DNA of 64,000 nucleotides from Olsenella uli DSM 7084 (GTDB lineage Bacteria; Actinomycetota; Coriobacteriia; Coriobacteriales; Atopobiaceae): NCBI RefSeq assembly GCF_000143845.1, contig NC_014363.1, positions 729,186 to 793,185 of the forward strand, read 5' to 3'. Shown piece by piece: positions 34,493 to 42,530 of this stretch (position 1 is its first letter; each line of letters starts with the position of its first letter). The notes under the pieces were generated by a model. It saw only the letters and a program-made list of their open reading frames with translations, ran no database searches and was not told where the DNA came from. The position numbers and the translations under genes were made by a program.

Positions 34493-35949
34493 TAGCCGAT
34501 CGCCCCTTCCATCTCGAGCTTGATCAGGTTGTTCATCTCGACGGCGTACTCGAGCGGAAGCTCCTTGGAGACGGGGTTCGCAAAGCCGTTGACGACCATG
34601 GTGCGGGCCTCCGCCTCGGAGCAGCCGCGGCTCATGAGGTAGAGGACGGTGTCATCCGAGATGCGGCCGATGGTGGCCTCGTGGCCGACCGATGCCGTGG
34701 GGTTGCGGACGTCCATGGCCGGGACGGTGTCCGAGCGGCTGATGTCATCGAGCATGAGCGACTGGCAGCTGACGTTGACGCGTGCGCGGTTTGCCTGGCG
34801 TCCGACGACGATGGAGCTGCGGAAGGTGTTGATCCCGCCGTCCTTGGAGATGGACTTGGTGTCGACGGAGGCGGTGGTGTCGGCCCCGTTCAGGATGACC
34901 TTGCAGCCGGTGTCGAGGTCCTGCGTGGCACCGGCGAAGGTGATGCCCGTGAACTCGCAGCTCGAGCGGTCGCCCGCGAGTATCGTGGTGGGGTAGAGGT
35001 AGGAGACGTGGCTTCCGAAGGAGCCGGAGACCCATTCCATCTTGGAGTCAGCGCCGATGGTCGCGCGCTTGGTGTTGAGGTTGAACATGTTCTTGGACCA
35101 GTTCTCGATGGTGGAGTAGCGCAGGCGCGCGTGGTCCTTCACGAAGAGCTCCACGGCACCGGCGTGGAGGTTGGCCTCGTAGTACTTGGGCGCGGAGCAG
35201 CCCTCGATGAAGTGCAGGTCGGAGCCGGGCTCCACGATGATGAGCGTGTGCTCGAACTGGCCGGCACCACTGGCGTTCAGGCGGAAGTAGCTCTGCAGCG
35301 GGTAGTCGAGCGTGACTCCCGCGGGGACGTAGACGAAGGAGCCGCCCGACCACACGGCATAGTGCAGCGCGGCGAACTTGTGGTCGCGCGGGGGGATGAG
35401 CGTGCCGAAGTACTCGTGGACCACGCCCTCCCACTGGGGGTCGTGCAGCGCGTCCTCGATCGTGGTGTAGACGACGCCCTGCTTGGCGACCTCCTCGCGC
35501 ATGTTGTGGTACACGATCTCCGAGTCGTACTGGGCACCGACGCCTGCCAGGCTCTCGCGTTCCGCTTCGGGGATGCCCAGGCGCTCGAAGGTGTCCTTGA
35601 TGTCAGCGGGGACGCTGTCCCAGTCGCGCGCCTGCTTGGTCCTGGGGCTCACGTAGGTGGAGATGTGGTCCATGTCCAAAGCCGAGGTGTCCGGACCGTA
35701 GTTGGGGGCCATCTCAAGCTCGTGGAAGAGGTCGAGGGCCCTGAGGCGCATCTCGAGCATCCAGGCGGGCTCGTCCTTCTTGGCGCTGATGGCGCGCACG
35801 ATCTCTGGCGTGAGGCCGTCTGCGTAGCGCTCGTAGCCCTCCTCGCTCTTCACGAAGTCGTACAGCGAGCGGTCGACGTCCGAGACGCGGGAGCGTCCCT
35901 TCTCGTCGACGCCGGGGTCGGCGTCTGCGGTATAGCTCTTCTCGGTCAC
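34492..35949 (-). CDS. sufB: Fe-S cluster scaffold subunit SufB
   Basis: 485 aa with GTG start (35949), one base after the sufC stop codon. The protein is strongly conserved: YDFVKSEEGYERYADGLTPE, FVYVPAGVTLDYPLQSYFRL, SDLHFIEGCSAPKY, ARLRYSTIENWSKNMFNL, KTLRE-like and SRGCSEAEARTMVVNGF. The last motif carries conserved residues used for cluster formation. It is the main scaffold protein of the SUF pathway. Confidence 0.96.
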   Translation of the reverse strand: MTEKSYTADADPGVDEKGRSRVSDVDRSLYDFVKSEEGYERYADGLTPEIVRAISAKKDEPAWMLEMRLRALDLFHELEMAPNYGPDTSALDMDHISTYVSPRTKQARDWDSVPADIKDTFERLGIPEAERESLAGVGAQYDSEIVYHNMREEVAKQGVVYTTIEDALHDPQWEGVVHEYFGTLIPPRDHKFAALHYAVWSGGSFVYVPAGVTLDYPLQSYFRLNASGAGQFEHTLIIVEPGSDLHFIEGCSAPKYYEANLHAGAVELFVKDHARLRYSTIENWSKNMFNLNTKRATIGADSKMEWVSGSFGSHVSYLYPTTILAGDRSSCEFTGITFAGATQDLDTGCKVILNGADTTASVDTKSISKDGGINTFRSSIVVGRQANRARVNVSCQSLMLDDISRSDTVPAMDVRNPTASVGHEATIGRISDDTVLYLMSRGCSEAEARTMVVNGFANPVSKELPLEYAVEMNNLIKLEMEGAIG

Positions 35950-35950
35950 G

Positions 35951-36715
35951 TTAGGCCTCGTCCCTCTCGGCGGCGGCATCCTCGAAGCGACCGAAGCCGT
36001 TGGCGTCGATGTCGGCGATGAGCGAGGCGGGGCCGTCGGCCATGAGGCTGCCCCTGACCATGACATGGGTCCTGTCGACGCTGAGCCGCTCGAGGATGCG
36101 GGTGTTATGCGTGATCATGAGGAGCGCCCCGCCGCATTCGGCGCGGTAGGCCTCGATGCCACGGGAGACGACCTGCAGCGCGTCGACGTCCAGTCCCGAG
36201 TCCGTCTCGTCGAGGATGGCAAGCTTGGGCCTGAGGAGCAGGAGCTGCAGCATCTCGAGCTTCTTCTTCTCACCCCCGGAGAAGCCCACGTTGAGTTCGC
36301 GGGTCAAGAACGACTCGTCTATGTCGAGCTGCTCGGAGATCTCGGCCACGCGCCGCCGGAACTTGCGCGCGGTGACCTTGAGCTCGGGGCGCATCTGGCA
36401 GATGGTCCGCAGGAAGCTGTACAGCGGCACGCCCGGCACCTCGACCGGTGCCTGGTAGGAGAGGAAGATGCCGGCGAGCGAGCGCTTGTCGGGCGCCTTG
36501 TCGGTGATGTCCTCGCCGTCGAAGTCGATGGCGCCCTCGCTCACGTGGTAGACGGGATCGCCCATGATGACGTGGCCGAGCGTGGACTTGCCGGCGCCGT
36601 TGGGGCCCATGAGGACGTGGGTCTCGCCTGCGCCGACGGCAAGGTCGATGTCGTGGAGTATGATCTTCTCCTCGGTACCGGCGGAGAGCCCTGAGATGGT
36701 GAGCAGCTGTGACAT
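35951..36715 (-). CDS. sufC: SUF system ATPase SufC
   Basis: 254 aa, ATG at 36715 behind AGAGAGGCACC. Walker A is MGPNGAGKST, the signature is FSGGEKKKLEMLQLLLLRPK, and Walker B is LAILDETDSGLDVDAL. These are the SufC-specific versions of the ABC motifs. It is the first gene of the six-gene sufCBDSU-rrf2 operon and drives conformational change of SufBD with ATP. Its upstream region (36716-36998) is shared with a divergent MFS gene. Confidence 0.96.
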   Translation of the reverse strand: MSQLLTISGLSAGTEEKIILHDIDLAVGAGETHVLMGPNGAGKSTLGHVIMGDPVYHVSEGAIDFDGEDITDKAPDKRSLAGIFLSYQAPVEVPGVPLYSFLRTICQMRPELKVTARKFRRRVAEISEQLDIDESFLTRELNVGFSGGEKKKLEMLQLLLLRPKLAILDETDSGLDVDALQVVSRGIEAYRAECGGALLMITHNTRILERLSVDRTHVMVRGSLMADGPASLIADIDANGFGRFEDAAAERDEA

Positions 36716-36874
36716 GGTGCCTCTCTCTGTGCATGGTTCTGCAGTCGTGGAGCCACGGACGCGTTGACGCGACCCTTTCCTGAGGACGTGCGCCCGCCCC
36801 ATGGCGTTATTCCTACCTACGAGGGGGGATTTTACCCCCAGCCGCGCGCTTCTTTCAACCGAACTGCGTCTACA

Positions 36875-36907
36875 GCAGCCGTCCATGCAGCCCTCGTGGA
36901 CGGCTGC
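36875..36907. repeat. Perfect 10-bp stem-loop in the sufC/MFS spacer
   Basis: GCAGCCGTCC (36875-36884) and GGACGGCTGC (36898-36907) are perfect complements with a 13-bp loop. A G-rich/C-rich hairpin (GGGGG to CCCCC, 36823-36839) lies nearby. Either might affect one of the divergent transcripts. Confidence 0.6.
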
Positions 36908-36998
36908 GCTGGTGGCCCTGCTATCATGGCCAGGCGAGAAGGGCGTGCTCCCGGCAGAGGACGCAGGGAGGTAGGGGCCATGGGAGGGGGGATGGTCC

Positions 36999-38249
36999 TT
37001 GTCGGCATCAGCGGCGCGCGCATCCGCGCAACAGGGCCACTTCGTCCGCCGCCTGGCGGCGTCCAGCCTCTTCATGCAGCTGGGCTTCCAGGCGACGTAC
37101 TTCGTGGGGATCATCGGCTGTGCCACCTACGTCCTGGGCACGGACGCCCTTGGCGTGAGCGCGCTGGTCTTCGCCCTGAACGTGCTGCTGGTGGTCGGGG
37201 GCCTCGCAGCGGGACCCGCCGTCGACCGCCTCGGACCGCGCCGGACGCTCGCGGCCACGTTCGTGGCGGCAGCCGCATTGGGCGCTGCGGGCTGGCTCCT
37301 TCCCTTGGGCCTGGGACTGCTGCTCGTGGTTGCCGCCCTCCATGGGCTGCTGCTCTCTGTGGGCACCACGGCGGTGGACGCCTACCCGCGTCACCTCACT
37401 GACGATCCTGCGGTCCTGATGCGTGCCAACAGCCTCACCAACACCGCTACGGGCGTCGCCGTCATCCTGGGACCCGCCCTGGGCGCTCTCATCACCGGAT
37501 TCGCATCCCAGCAGGCGGTCTTCGCTGTCCTGGCGCTCGCGCCCCTCGTCTCCCTCGTCCTTGTCGCCGGCCTTGCCGAGGGTGGGAAGCCTTCGGAGGC
37601 GCCTGGCGCCGCGCATGCCGATGCGGATCCCCGTGGTCTCCCCGCGCTCCTCTCGGATGCCCTGGAGGGGGTCCGCATCACCCTCTCCCATCCCGACCTG
37701 CGTCTCCTTTTGACCGTGGCCTTCCTGGGCTTCTTTGCGTACGGCGCCTTCGACTCGCTTGAGTCCCTGTTCTACCGCGACGTCCTTCATGCCTCGGCTG
37801 AATGGATGGGCTGGCTGTCCATGGTCGGTGGCGTGGGCGCCACCCTGGGCTCGCTTGCCGTCATGCGCGTGGGCGCCCGCAGGCTGAACGTGCGACTGAT
37901 GTGCGCACTGCTGCTCGTCACGGGCGTGGGGTCCATGCTCTACGTGGGTACAGGAGACGTGCGTGTCGTCGTGGTCGGCCAGCTCGTAACGGGCCTGGGC
38001 TTTGGCGCGATGGGACCCGTGCGCACCACGCTGGTGCAGCGCGGCTGTGACGTCGCCCACGTGGGTCGCGTCATCGCGTTCATGCGCGTAGGGCTCAACA
38101 GCGCCGGCGTCCTGCCGCTTCTGGTCGCGCCGTCTCTAGCCGACGCCTTCGGCGTACAGGCGGTGCTCTTCGGGGCGTCCTCCTTCGTGGCCGTCGTGGC
38201 CGCGCTGTTTGTTGCCTTGGCGTCTCCAAGGGACGGCGGGCGCCGCTAG
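36999..38249 (+). CDS. Major facilitator superfamily transporter
   Basis: 416 aa, probably starting at TTG (36999), which follows the strong site GGGAGGGGGG; no ATG exists in frame before the first membrane helix. About 12 hydrophobic segments are visible, with the inter-helix motif DRLGPRRTLA after helix 2 and RANSLTNTATGVAVILGPALG around helix 5, typical of efflux-type MFS proteins. The substrate is unknown. It is divergent from sufC. TATCAT (36922-36927) may be its -10. Confidence 0.82.
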   Translation: MSASAARASAQQGHFVRRLAASSLFMQLGFQATYFVGIIGCATYVLGTDALGVSALVFALNVLLVVGGLAAGPAVDRLGPRRTLAATFVAAAALGAAGWLLPLGLGLLLVVAALHGLLLSVGTTAVDAYPRHLTDDPAVLMRANSLTNTATGVAVILGPALGALITGFASQQAVFAVLALAPLVSLVLVAGLAEGGKPSEAPGAAHADADPRGLPALLSDALEGVRITLSHPDLRLLLTVAFLGFFAYGAFDSLESLFYRDVLHASAEWMGWLSMVGGVGATLGSLAVMRVGARRLNVRLMCALLLVTGVGSMLYVGTGDVRVVVVGQLVTGLGFGAMGPVRTTLVQRGCDVAHVGRVIAFMRVGLNSAGVLPLLVAPSLADAFGVQAVLFGASSFVAVVAALFVALASPRDGGRR

Positions 38250-38306
38250 CCTGCGGGCCGTGCCCTATCATGGAACGCACGCAACGCTGACCGTACGGGA
38301 GGAACC

Positions 38307-38624
38307 ATGCCCCTGACCCAAGATGACGTGGCCGGCATCGCCGACTACGCGCGCATCGCCCTCGCGGGCGAGGAGCTTGCCCAGATGACCGCCTACATGA
38401 ACGAGGCCATCGAGCTCCTCGAGCCCATCCGCCAGTATGACCTCGAGGGCGTCGAGCCAACCTTCCATCCCATCGGGGAGCTCTCCAACGTGATGGGCGC
38501 CGACGTGGTGGACGACTCCGTCCGCGCCCTTCCCGTCGCCGTCGCGCTTGGCAATGCCGCGGCTACGCAGGGGCGCTACTTCCGCGTCCCCTCCATCCTC
38601 GGTGACGCGGAGGAGGATCGCTGA
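38307..38624 (+). CDS. gatC: Asp/Glu-tRNA amidotransferase subunit C
   Basis: 105 aa. It begins MPLTQDDVAGIADYARIALA and has FHPIGELSNVMGADVVDDSV, the usual GatC belt that wraps around GatA and GatB. GGGAGGAA precedes the ATG. Its stop overlaps the gatA start, and TATCAT (38266-38271) is a possible -10 for the operon. The complex converts Glu-tRNA(Gln) and/or Asp-tRNA(Asn) to the amidated forms. Confidence 0.93.
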   Translation: MPLTQDDVAGIADYARIALAGEELAQMTAYMNEAIELLEPIRQYDLEGVEPTFHPIGELSNVMGADVVDDSVRALPVAVALGNAAATQGRYFRVPSILGDAEEDR

Positions 38625-40138
38625 TGACAGGACTCGACCAGCTCTCCGCAGCCCAGATCGCGGCAGGCGTCGCCGCCGGCGACTTCTCCGCCGCCGAGGT
38701 CGCGCAGGCGTCCCTCTCGGCCGTCGACGCACGCGAGCCTGAGGTCCAGGCCTTCCTCGAGATCTCCGCAGACCTCGCCCTCGCGGCTGCCCGCGAGACC
38801 GATGGCAGGCGTGCCAGGGGAGAGGGACTCGGCCCTTTGGCCGGCGTCCCCGTCGCCTTCAAGGACAACATGCATCTCGTGGGCACGCATACCACCTGCG
38901 CGTCGAGGATGCTCGAGGGCTATGGGTCCACCTTCACCGCGACCTGCGTCCAGCGCCTGCTCGACGCGGGTGCCACGCCCGTCGGCAAGGCCAACATGGA
39001 CGAGTTCGCCTTCGGCTCGTCCACGGAGTCCAGCGCCTTCCACCGTACCAACAACCCCTGGGACACCGAGCGCGTGCCAGGCGGCTCCTCGGGCGGCTCG
39101 GCCGCCGCGGTGGCCGCAGGCGAGGTCACGCTCTCCCTGGGCTCGGACACGGGCGGTTCCATCCGCCAGCCGGCAAGCCTCTGCGGCGTCGTGGGCATGA
39201 AGCCCACCTACGGTGCCGTGAGCCGCTACGGAGTCGTGGCCTTCGGCTCGTCCCTCGACCAGGTGGGTCCCTTCGGACGCCGCGTCGAGGACGTCGCGCT
39301 CGCCATGAACGCGCTCGTCAGCCCTGGCCGTGACCCGCTCGACTCCACCAGTCAGGACTGCCCCGTCGACTTCCTCGAGCGACTGGAGGAACCCATCGAG
39401 GGCCGCACGGTGGGCGTCGTGCCTGCGCTCCTCGAGGCGGAGGGCCTCGCCGACGAGGTCAGACGTGGCATCGAGGTGGCCCGCGCGGCGCTCGAGGACC
39501 AGGGTGCGCGCATCGTCGAGGTGGAGCTCCCCAACATCGCCAGCGCCATCGCCGCCTATTACGTCATCGCGCCCTGCGAGGCCTTCAGCAACCTGGCCCG
39601 CTTCGACGGGGTTCGCTATGGCTACCAGGAGCAGGGCTGCGCCACGCTCGCGGAGCAGACGTCGCTCTCGCGCGCCCACGGCTTCGGCGAGGAGGCCAAG
39701 CGCCGCCAGATGCTGGGTGCCTACCTCCTCTCCAGCGGTACCTATGACAGGTACTACTATCCCGCGCAGCAGGTACGCACCCTCATCACGCAGGACTACG
39801 TCGCGGCGTACCAGCGCTGCGACGTCATCCTCATGCCGGCCAGTCCGCGCACGGCGTTCAAGTTTGGCGAGATCTCCGACCCCACGCAGATGTACGCCTC
39901 GGACATGTTCACGATCTCGAGCAACATCGCCGGCAATGGGGGCGTCTCGGTCCCGCTGGGCCTGGGCGAGGACTCGGGCCTGCCCATCTCGGCGCAGCTC
40001 CAGGGGCCGGCGTTCAGGGACCGCCAGCTGCTGAGCTTCGCCCGCGCCCTCGAGCGGGGCGTCGACGCCGGATTGGGCCTGGGCCAGGGGGCGCCTGTCG
40101 CGCCCGCCTTCGCCGGGAAGGGAGGCGATCTGCGATGA
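38624..40138 (+). CDS. gatA: Asp/Glu-tRNA amidotransferase subunit A
   Basis: 504 aa, coupled to gatC by ATGA. It is an amidase-signature enzyme that releases ammonia from glutamine. The Ser-cisSer-Lys triad is visible: Lys in VAFKDNMHLVG (about residue 83), cis-Ser in GGSSGGSAAAVAAG and nucleophile Ser in DTGGSIRQPAS (about 180). The C-terminal part (GNGGVSVPLGL, GLPISAQLQGPAF) is standard. The 3' end overlaps gatB by 4 bp. Confidence 0.97.
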   Translation: MTGLDQLSAAQIAAGVAAGDFSAAEVAQASLSAVDAREPEVQAFLEISADLALAAARETDGRRARGEGLGPLAGVPVAFKDNMHLVGTHTTCASRMLEGYGSTFTATCVQRLLDAGATPVGKANMDEFAFGSSTESSAFHRTNNPWDTERVPGGSSGGSAAAVAAGEVTLSLGSDTGGSIRQPASLCGVVGMKPTYGAVSRYGVVAFGSSLDQVGPFGRRVEDVALAMNALVSPGRDPLDSTSQDCPVDFLERLEEPIEGRTVGVVPALLEAEGLADEVRRGIEVARAALEDQGARIVEVELPNIASAIAAYYVIAPCEAFSNLARFDGVRYGYQEQGCATLAEQTSLSRAHGFGEEAKRRQMLGAYLLSSGTYDRYYYPAQQVRTLITQDYVAAYQRCDVILMPASPRTAFKFGEISDPTQMYASDMFTISSNIAGNGGVSVPLGLGEDSGLPISAQLQGPAFRDRQLLSFARALERGVDAGLGLGQGAPVAPAFAGKGGDLR

Positions 40139-41703
40139 GGGGGCTCCAGGAGGTCCTGCGCGACTGGGAGGCCGTCATCGGCCTGGAGGTTCACACCGAG
40201 CTCACCACGCTCGAGACCAAGATGTTCTGCAACTGCCGCCTTTCCCATGACGACGAGCCCAACGCCAACGTGTGCCCCGTCTGCCTGGGTATGCCGGGCG
40301 CCCTGCCTGTGCCCAACCGCGAGGCCATCCGCTCGATCGTGATGGCCGGCCTTGCCACCAACTGCGAGATCAAACGCCACTCGATGTTCTACCGCAAGCA
40401 CTACTTCTATCCCGACATGGCCAAGAACTTCCAGACCACGCAGGGCCCGGTCGCCTTCTGCATGCATGGCCGCCTTGACCTCGAGGTCGGGGGCGCCGGT
40501 GCCAGGGAGCGTCCTGACCTCGCCGACGCCACGGCCACGGGAGGGGGGATCCTCCGTCGGGCGGACGGCTCCTACGTGGTGCCCATACGCATCCTCCGCA
40601 TACACATGGAGGAGGACGCCGCCAAGATGGTGCACGTGGGTGGCGAGGAGGGCCGCATCACCGCAGCCACCGAGTCGCTCATCGACTACAACCGCTGCGG
40701 GACGCCGCTCATCGAGCTGGTGACCGAGCCCGACCTGCGCACCCCCGAGGAGGCGCGCCTCTTCATGGAGAAGCTCCAGCAGACCTTCCGCACGCTCGGC
40801 ATCTCGGACTGCTCGCTCGAGAGCGGCTCCATGCGCTGTGACGGCAACATCAGCCTGCGCCGACGTGGCGAGGCCGGGTTCGGCACCAAGACGGAGATGA
40901 AGAACATCAACTCCTTCAAGAGCCTTCACGACGCGCTCGAGTACGAGATCTGTCGCCAGGCCGAGGTCCTTGAGGAGGGTGGCATCGTCTACCAGGAGAC
41001 CCGACACTGGGAGCCCTCGAGGCGCCGCACCGTGGTCATGCGCGTGAAGGAGACGGCGGACGACTACCGTCTGTTCCCCGATCCGGACCTGGCACCCTTC
41101 GACCTCACGGACGAGTTCATCGAAGCGTGTCGCAGCCGCATTCCCGAGCTGCCTGACGCCAAGCGCGACCGCTACGTGGGCGAGCTGGGTCTCAAGTGCG
41201 ATGACGCGACGCAGATCGCGGGCGACCCTGCGGTGGCGGCCCTCTTCGAGGAGGCTGCCATGGCGGCGGGAGGAAAGGTCGCGAAAGGGATCACCGAGGC
41301 AAAGGTTATCTCCACCGTGGCAAACGTCGTGGTGAACCTCCTGCCTGCGTTCCAGAGCCTGACGGCGTCCCAGGTGGCGAGCATCGCCTCCCTCCTCGCC
41401 CAGGACGCCATCACCTTCGCGCAGGCCCGCGAGGTTCTCGCGGCCGTCGACGGGACGAGCGCGGACCCCGGGCGTGTGGTGGACGAGCGTGGCATGCGCC
41501 AGACCACGGACGCGTCGTCCCTCGAGCCCATCGTGGACGAGGTGCTGGGTCGGTGCGTCGACCAGGTCCAGCAGTATCGGGACGGCAACAAGAAGGTCGT
41601 CGGCTTCCTCGTGGGGCAGTGCATGAAGGCCTCCAAGGCCGCAGGCGCCAAGGGCAATCCCAAGCTCTTCAACCAGCTGCTTGCGGCTCGACTGGAGGCC
41701 TAG
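40135..41703 (+). CDS. gatB: Asp/Glu-tRNA amidotransferase subunit B
   Basis: 522 aa, ATG at 40135 overlapping the gatA stop. AVIGLEVHTELTT and NANVCPVCLGMPGALPVPN are the conserved N-terminal motifs with zinc-binding cysteines. MRCDGNISLR and FGTKTEMKNINSF belong to the kinase-like core, and the C-terminal YqeY/helical domain follows. It is about 40 residues longer than average, with a Gly/Ala-rich insertion near residue 125 (EVGGAGARERPDLADATATG). It phosphorylates and amidates the misacylated tRNA. Confidence 0.97.
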   Translation: MRGLQEVLRDWEAVIGLEVHTELTTLETKMFCNCRLSHDDEPNANVCPVCLGMPGALPVPNREAIRSIVMAGLATNCEIKRHSMFYRKHYFYPDMAKNFQTTQGPVAFCMHGRLDLEVGGAGARERPDLADATATGGGILRRADGSYVVPIRILRIHMEEDAAKMVHVGGEEGRITAATESLIDYNRCGTPLIELVTEPDLRTPEEARLFMEKLQQTFRTLGISDCSLESGSMRCDGNISLRRRGEAGFGTKTEMKNINSFKSLHDALEYEICRQAEVLEEGGIVYQETRHWEPSRRRTVVMRVKETADDYRLFPDPDLAPFDLTDEFIEACRSRIPELPDAKRDRYVGELGLKCDDATQIAGDPAVAALFEEAAMAAGGKVAKGITEAKVISTVANVVVNLLPAFQSLTASQVASIASLLAQDAITFAQAREVLAAVDGTSADPGRVVDERGMRQTTDASSLEPIVDEVLGRCVDQVQQYRDGNKKVVGFLVGQCMKASKAAGAKGNPKLFNQLLAARLEA

Positions 41704-41714
41704 CGAGTGATCTT

Positions 41715-41757
41715 CCCGAAGTGAGTTCCGCGCTACGCGCGATGCGCTCACTTCGGG
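41715..41757. repeat. Stem-loop with 11-bp arms after gatB
   Basis: CCCGAAGTGAG (41715-41725) and CTCACTTCGGG (41747-41757) are perfect complements with a 21-bp loop. It begins 12 bp after the gatB stop codon and may act as a terminator, although no T-run follows. Confidence 0.6.
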
Positions 41758-41812
41758 GGAGGAATCACGAAAAATCGGACGTTTTCCCAGTTGGTGATCC
41801 GGTTGCCTCGCA

Positions 41813-41850
41813 GAAGTGAGTACTTTCTCGCCCTGTGGGTACTCACTTTG
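41813..41850. repeat. Second AAGTGAG-type stem-loop
   Basis: AAGTGAGTAC (from about 41814) and GTACTCACTT (to about 41849) are perfect 10-bp complements. The arm shares AAGTGAG with the stem-loop at 41715, suggesting two copies of one repeat family. Confidence 0.6.
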
Positions 41851-41853
41851 CAG

Positions 41854-41887
41854 AGAGGGTGTCGGGAAAGAGAGGGTGTCGGGAAAG
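41854..41887. repeat. 17-bp tandem duplication
   Basis: AGAGGGTGTCGGGAAAG is present twice without a gap (41854-41870 and 41871-41887). It is the same length as the duplication at 6726-6759 but unrelated in sequence. Confidence 0.95.
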
Positions 41888-42004
41888 TACTCGCTTCGCA
41901 AGGGCGTGCCGGTGAAAGGGACCGCAGCACGAGGGGTGCCGGGAGGGAGGGGTCTCGCATTGCAAAGGCGCGGCGCGAGCTGTGAGATGATGTCCCCGCG
42001 CATA

Positions 42005-42040
42005 CCCCATACGCCCCGCCGACCCCATACGCCCCGCCGA
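42005..42040. repeat. 18-bp tandem duplication
   Basis: CCCCATACGCCCCGCCGA is present twice without a gap (42005-42022 and 42023-42040), 30 bp before the next gene. Confidence 0.95.
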
Positions 42041-42069
42041 CTGATCAAGGCGACCCAGGAGAAAGACCC

Positions 42070-42438
42070 ATGGCAGAAGATGCGCTTCTCGTCCTTCACT
42101 ATCCCCGCTGCTCCACCTGCAAGCGAGCGCTCAAGTGGCTCGACGGGCACGGCGTCGCCTACACGCCGCGCGACATCGTCGCTCAGAATCCTACGGCCGA
42201 GGAGCTGCGGCTCTGGCACTCGGGTAGCGCCCTGCCCGTCCGTCGCCTCTTCAACACGAGCGGCATGCTCTACCGCGACATGGGTCTCAAGGATCGCCTC
42301 GCCCGGATGAGCGATGAGGAGTGCTATGAGCTCCTCGCGACGAACGGCATGCTGGTGAAGCGGCCGTTGGTGGTGGGCACGGGCCTCCTTCTCGCGGGCT
42401 TCAGGGAGTGGGAGTGGGCCGATCAGCTGTTGGGGTAG
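42070..42438 (+). CDS. Spx/ArsC-family protein (YffB-like)
   Basis: 122 aa, a thioredoxin-fold member of the ArsC/Spx/MgsR family. The redox motif CSTC is at about residues 15-18 (HYPRCSTCKRALKWL). RRLFNTSGMLYRDM and GMLVKRPLVV are family signatures, the latter with the conserved Arg-Pro turn. The CxxC form and lack of the Spx RNA polymerase signature suggest a thiol reductase-like or MgsR-like protein rather than arsenate reductase proper. AGGAGAAAG precedes the start. Confidence 0.85.
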   Translation: MAEDALLVLHYPRCSTCKRALKWLDGHGVAYTPRDIVAQNPTAEELRLWHSGSALPVRRLFNTSGMLYRDMGLKDRLARMSDEECYELLATNGMLVKRPLVVGTGLLLAGFREWEWADQLLG

Positions 42439-42450
42439 TGCTTCTGGATA

Positions 42451-42530
42451 GCGGCGCCCCCCCGCACGAGAGGAGCGGTCCGGCAACGGCGACGGCGACG
42501 GCGGCGCCCCCCCGCACGAGAGGAGCGGTC
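42451..42530. repeat. 30-bp direct repeat carrying a ribosome binding site
   Basis: Bases 42451-42480 and 42501-42530 are identical. Each copy starts GCGGCGCCCCCCC and ends GAGAGGAGCGGTC. Only the second copy is followed by ATG, the start of the DUF2974 gene, so a copy of the ribosome site lies 50 bp upstream with no start codon. The 20-bp spacer is GAC/GGC-rich. Confidence 0.95.

Larger units (their letters stand above)
41704..42069. other. Repeat-rich spacer after gatB
   Basis: 366 bp without a gene. It contains two AAGTGAG-type stem-loops (41715-41757 and 41813-41850), a 17-bp tandem duplication (41854-41887) and an 18-bp tandem duplication (42005-42040), listed separately. Further partial AAGTACTCGCTTCGC sequence follows the first duplication. 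Confidence 0.6.

Noticed and set aside
36823-36839. GGGGG/CCCCC hairpin upstream of sufC as a terminator
   Set aside because: It lies between divergent genes, so there is no transcript for it to end, and it has only five base pairs.
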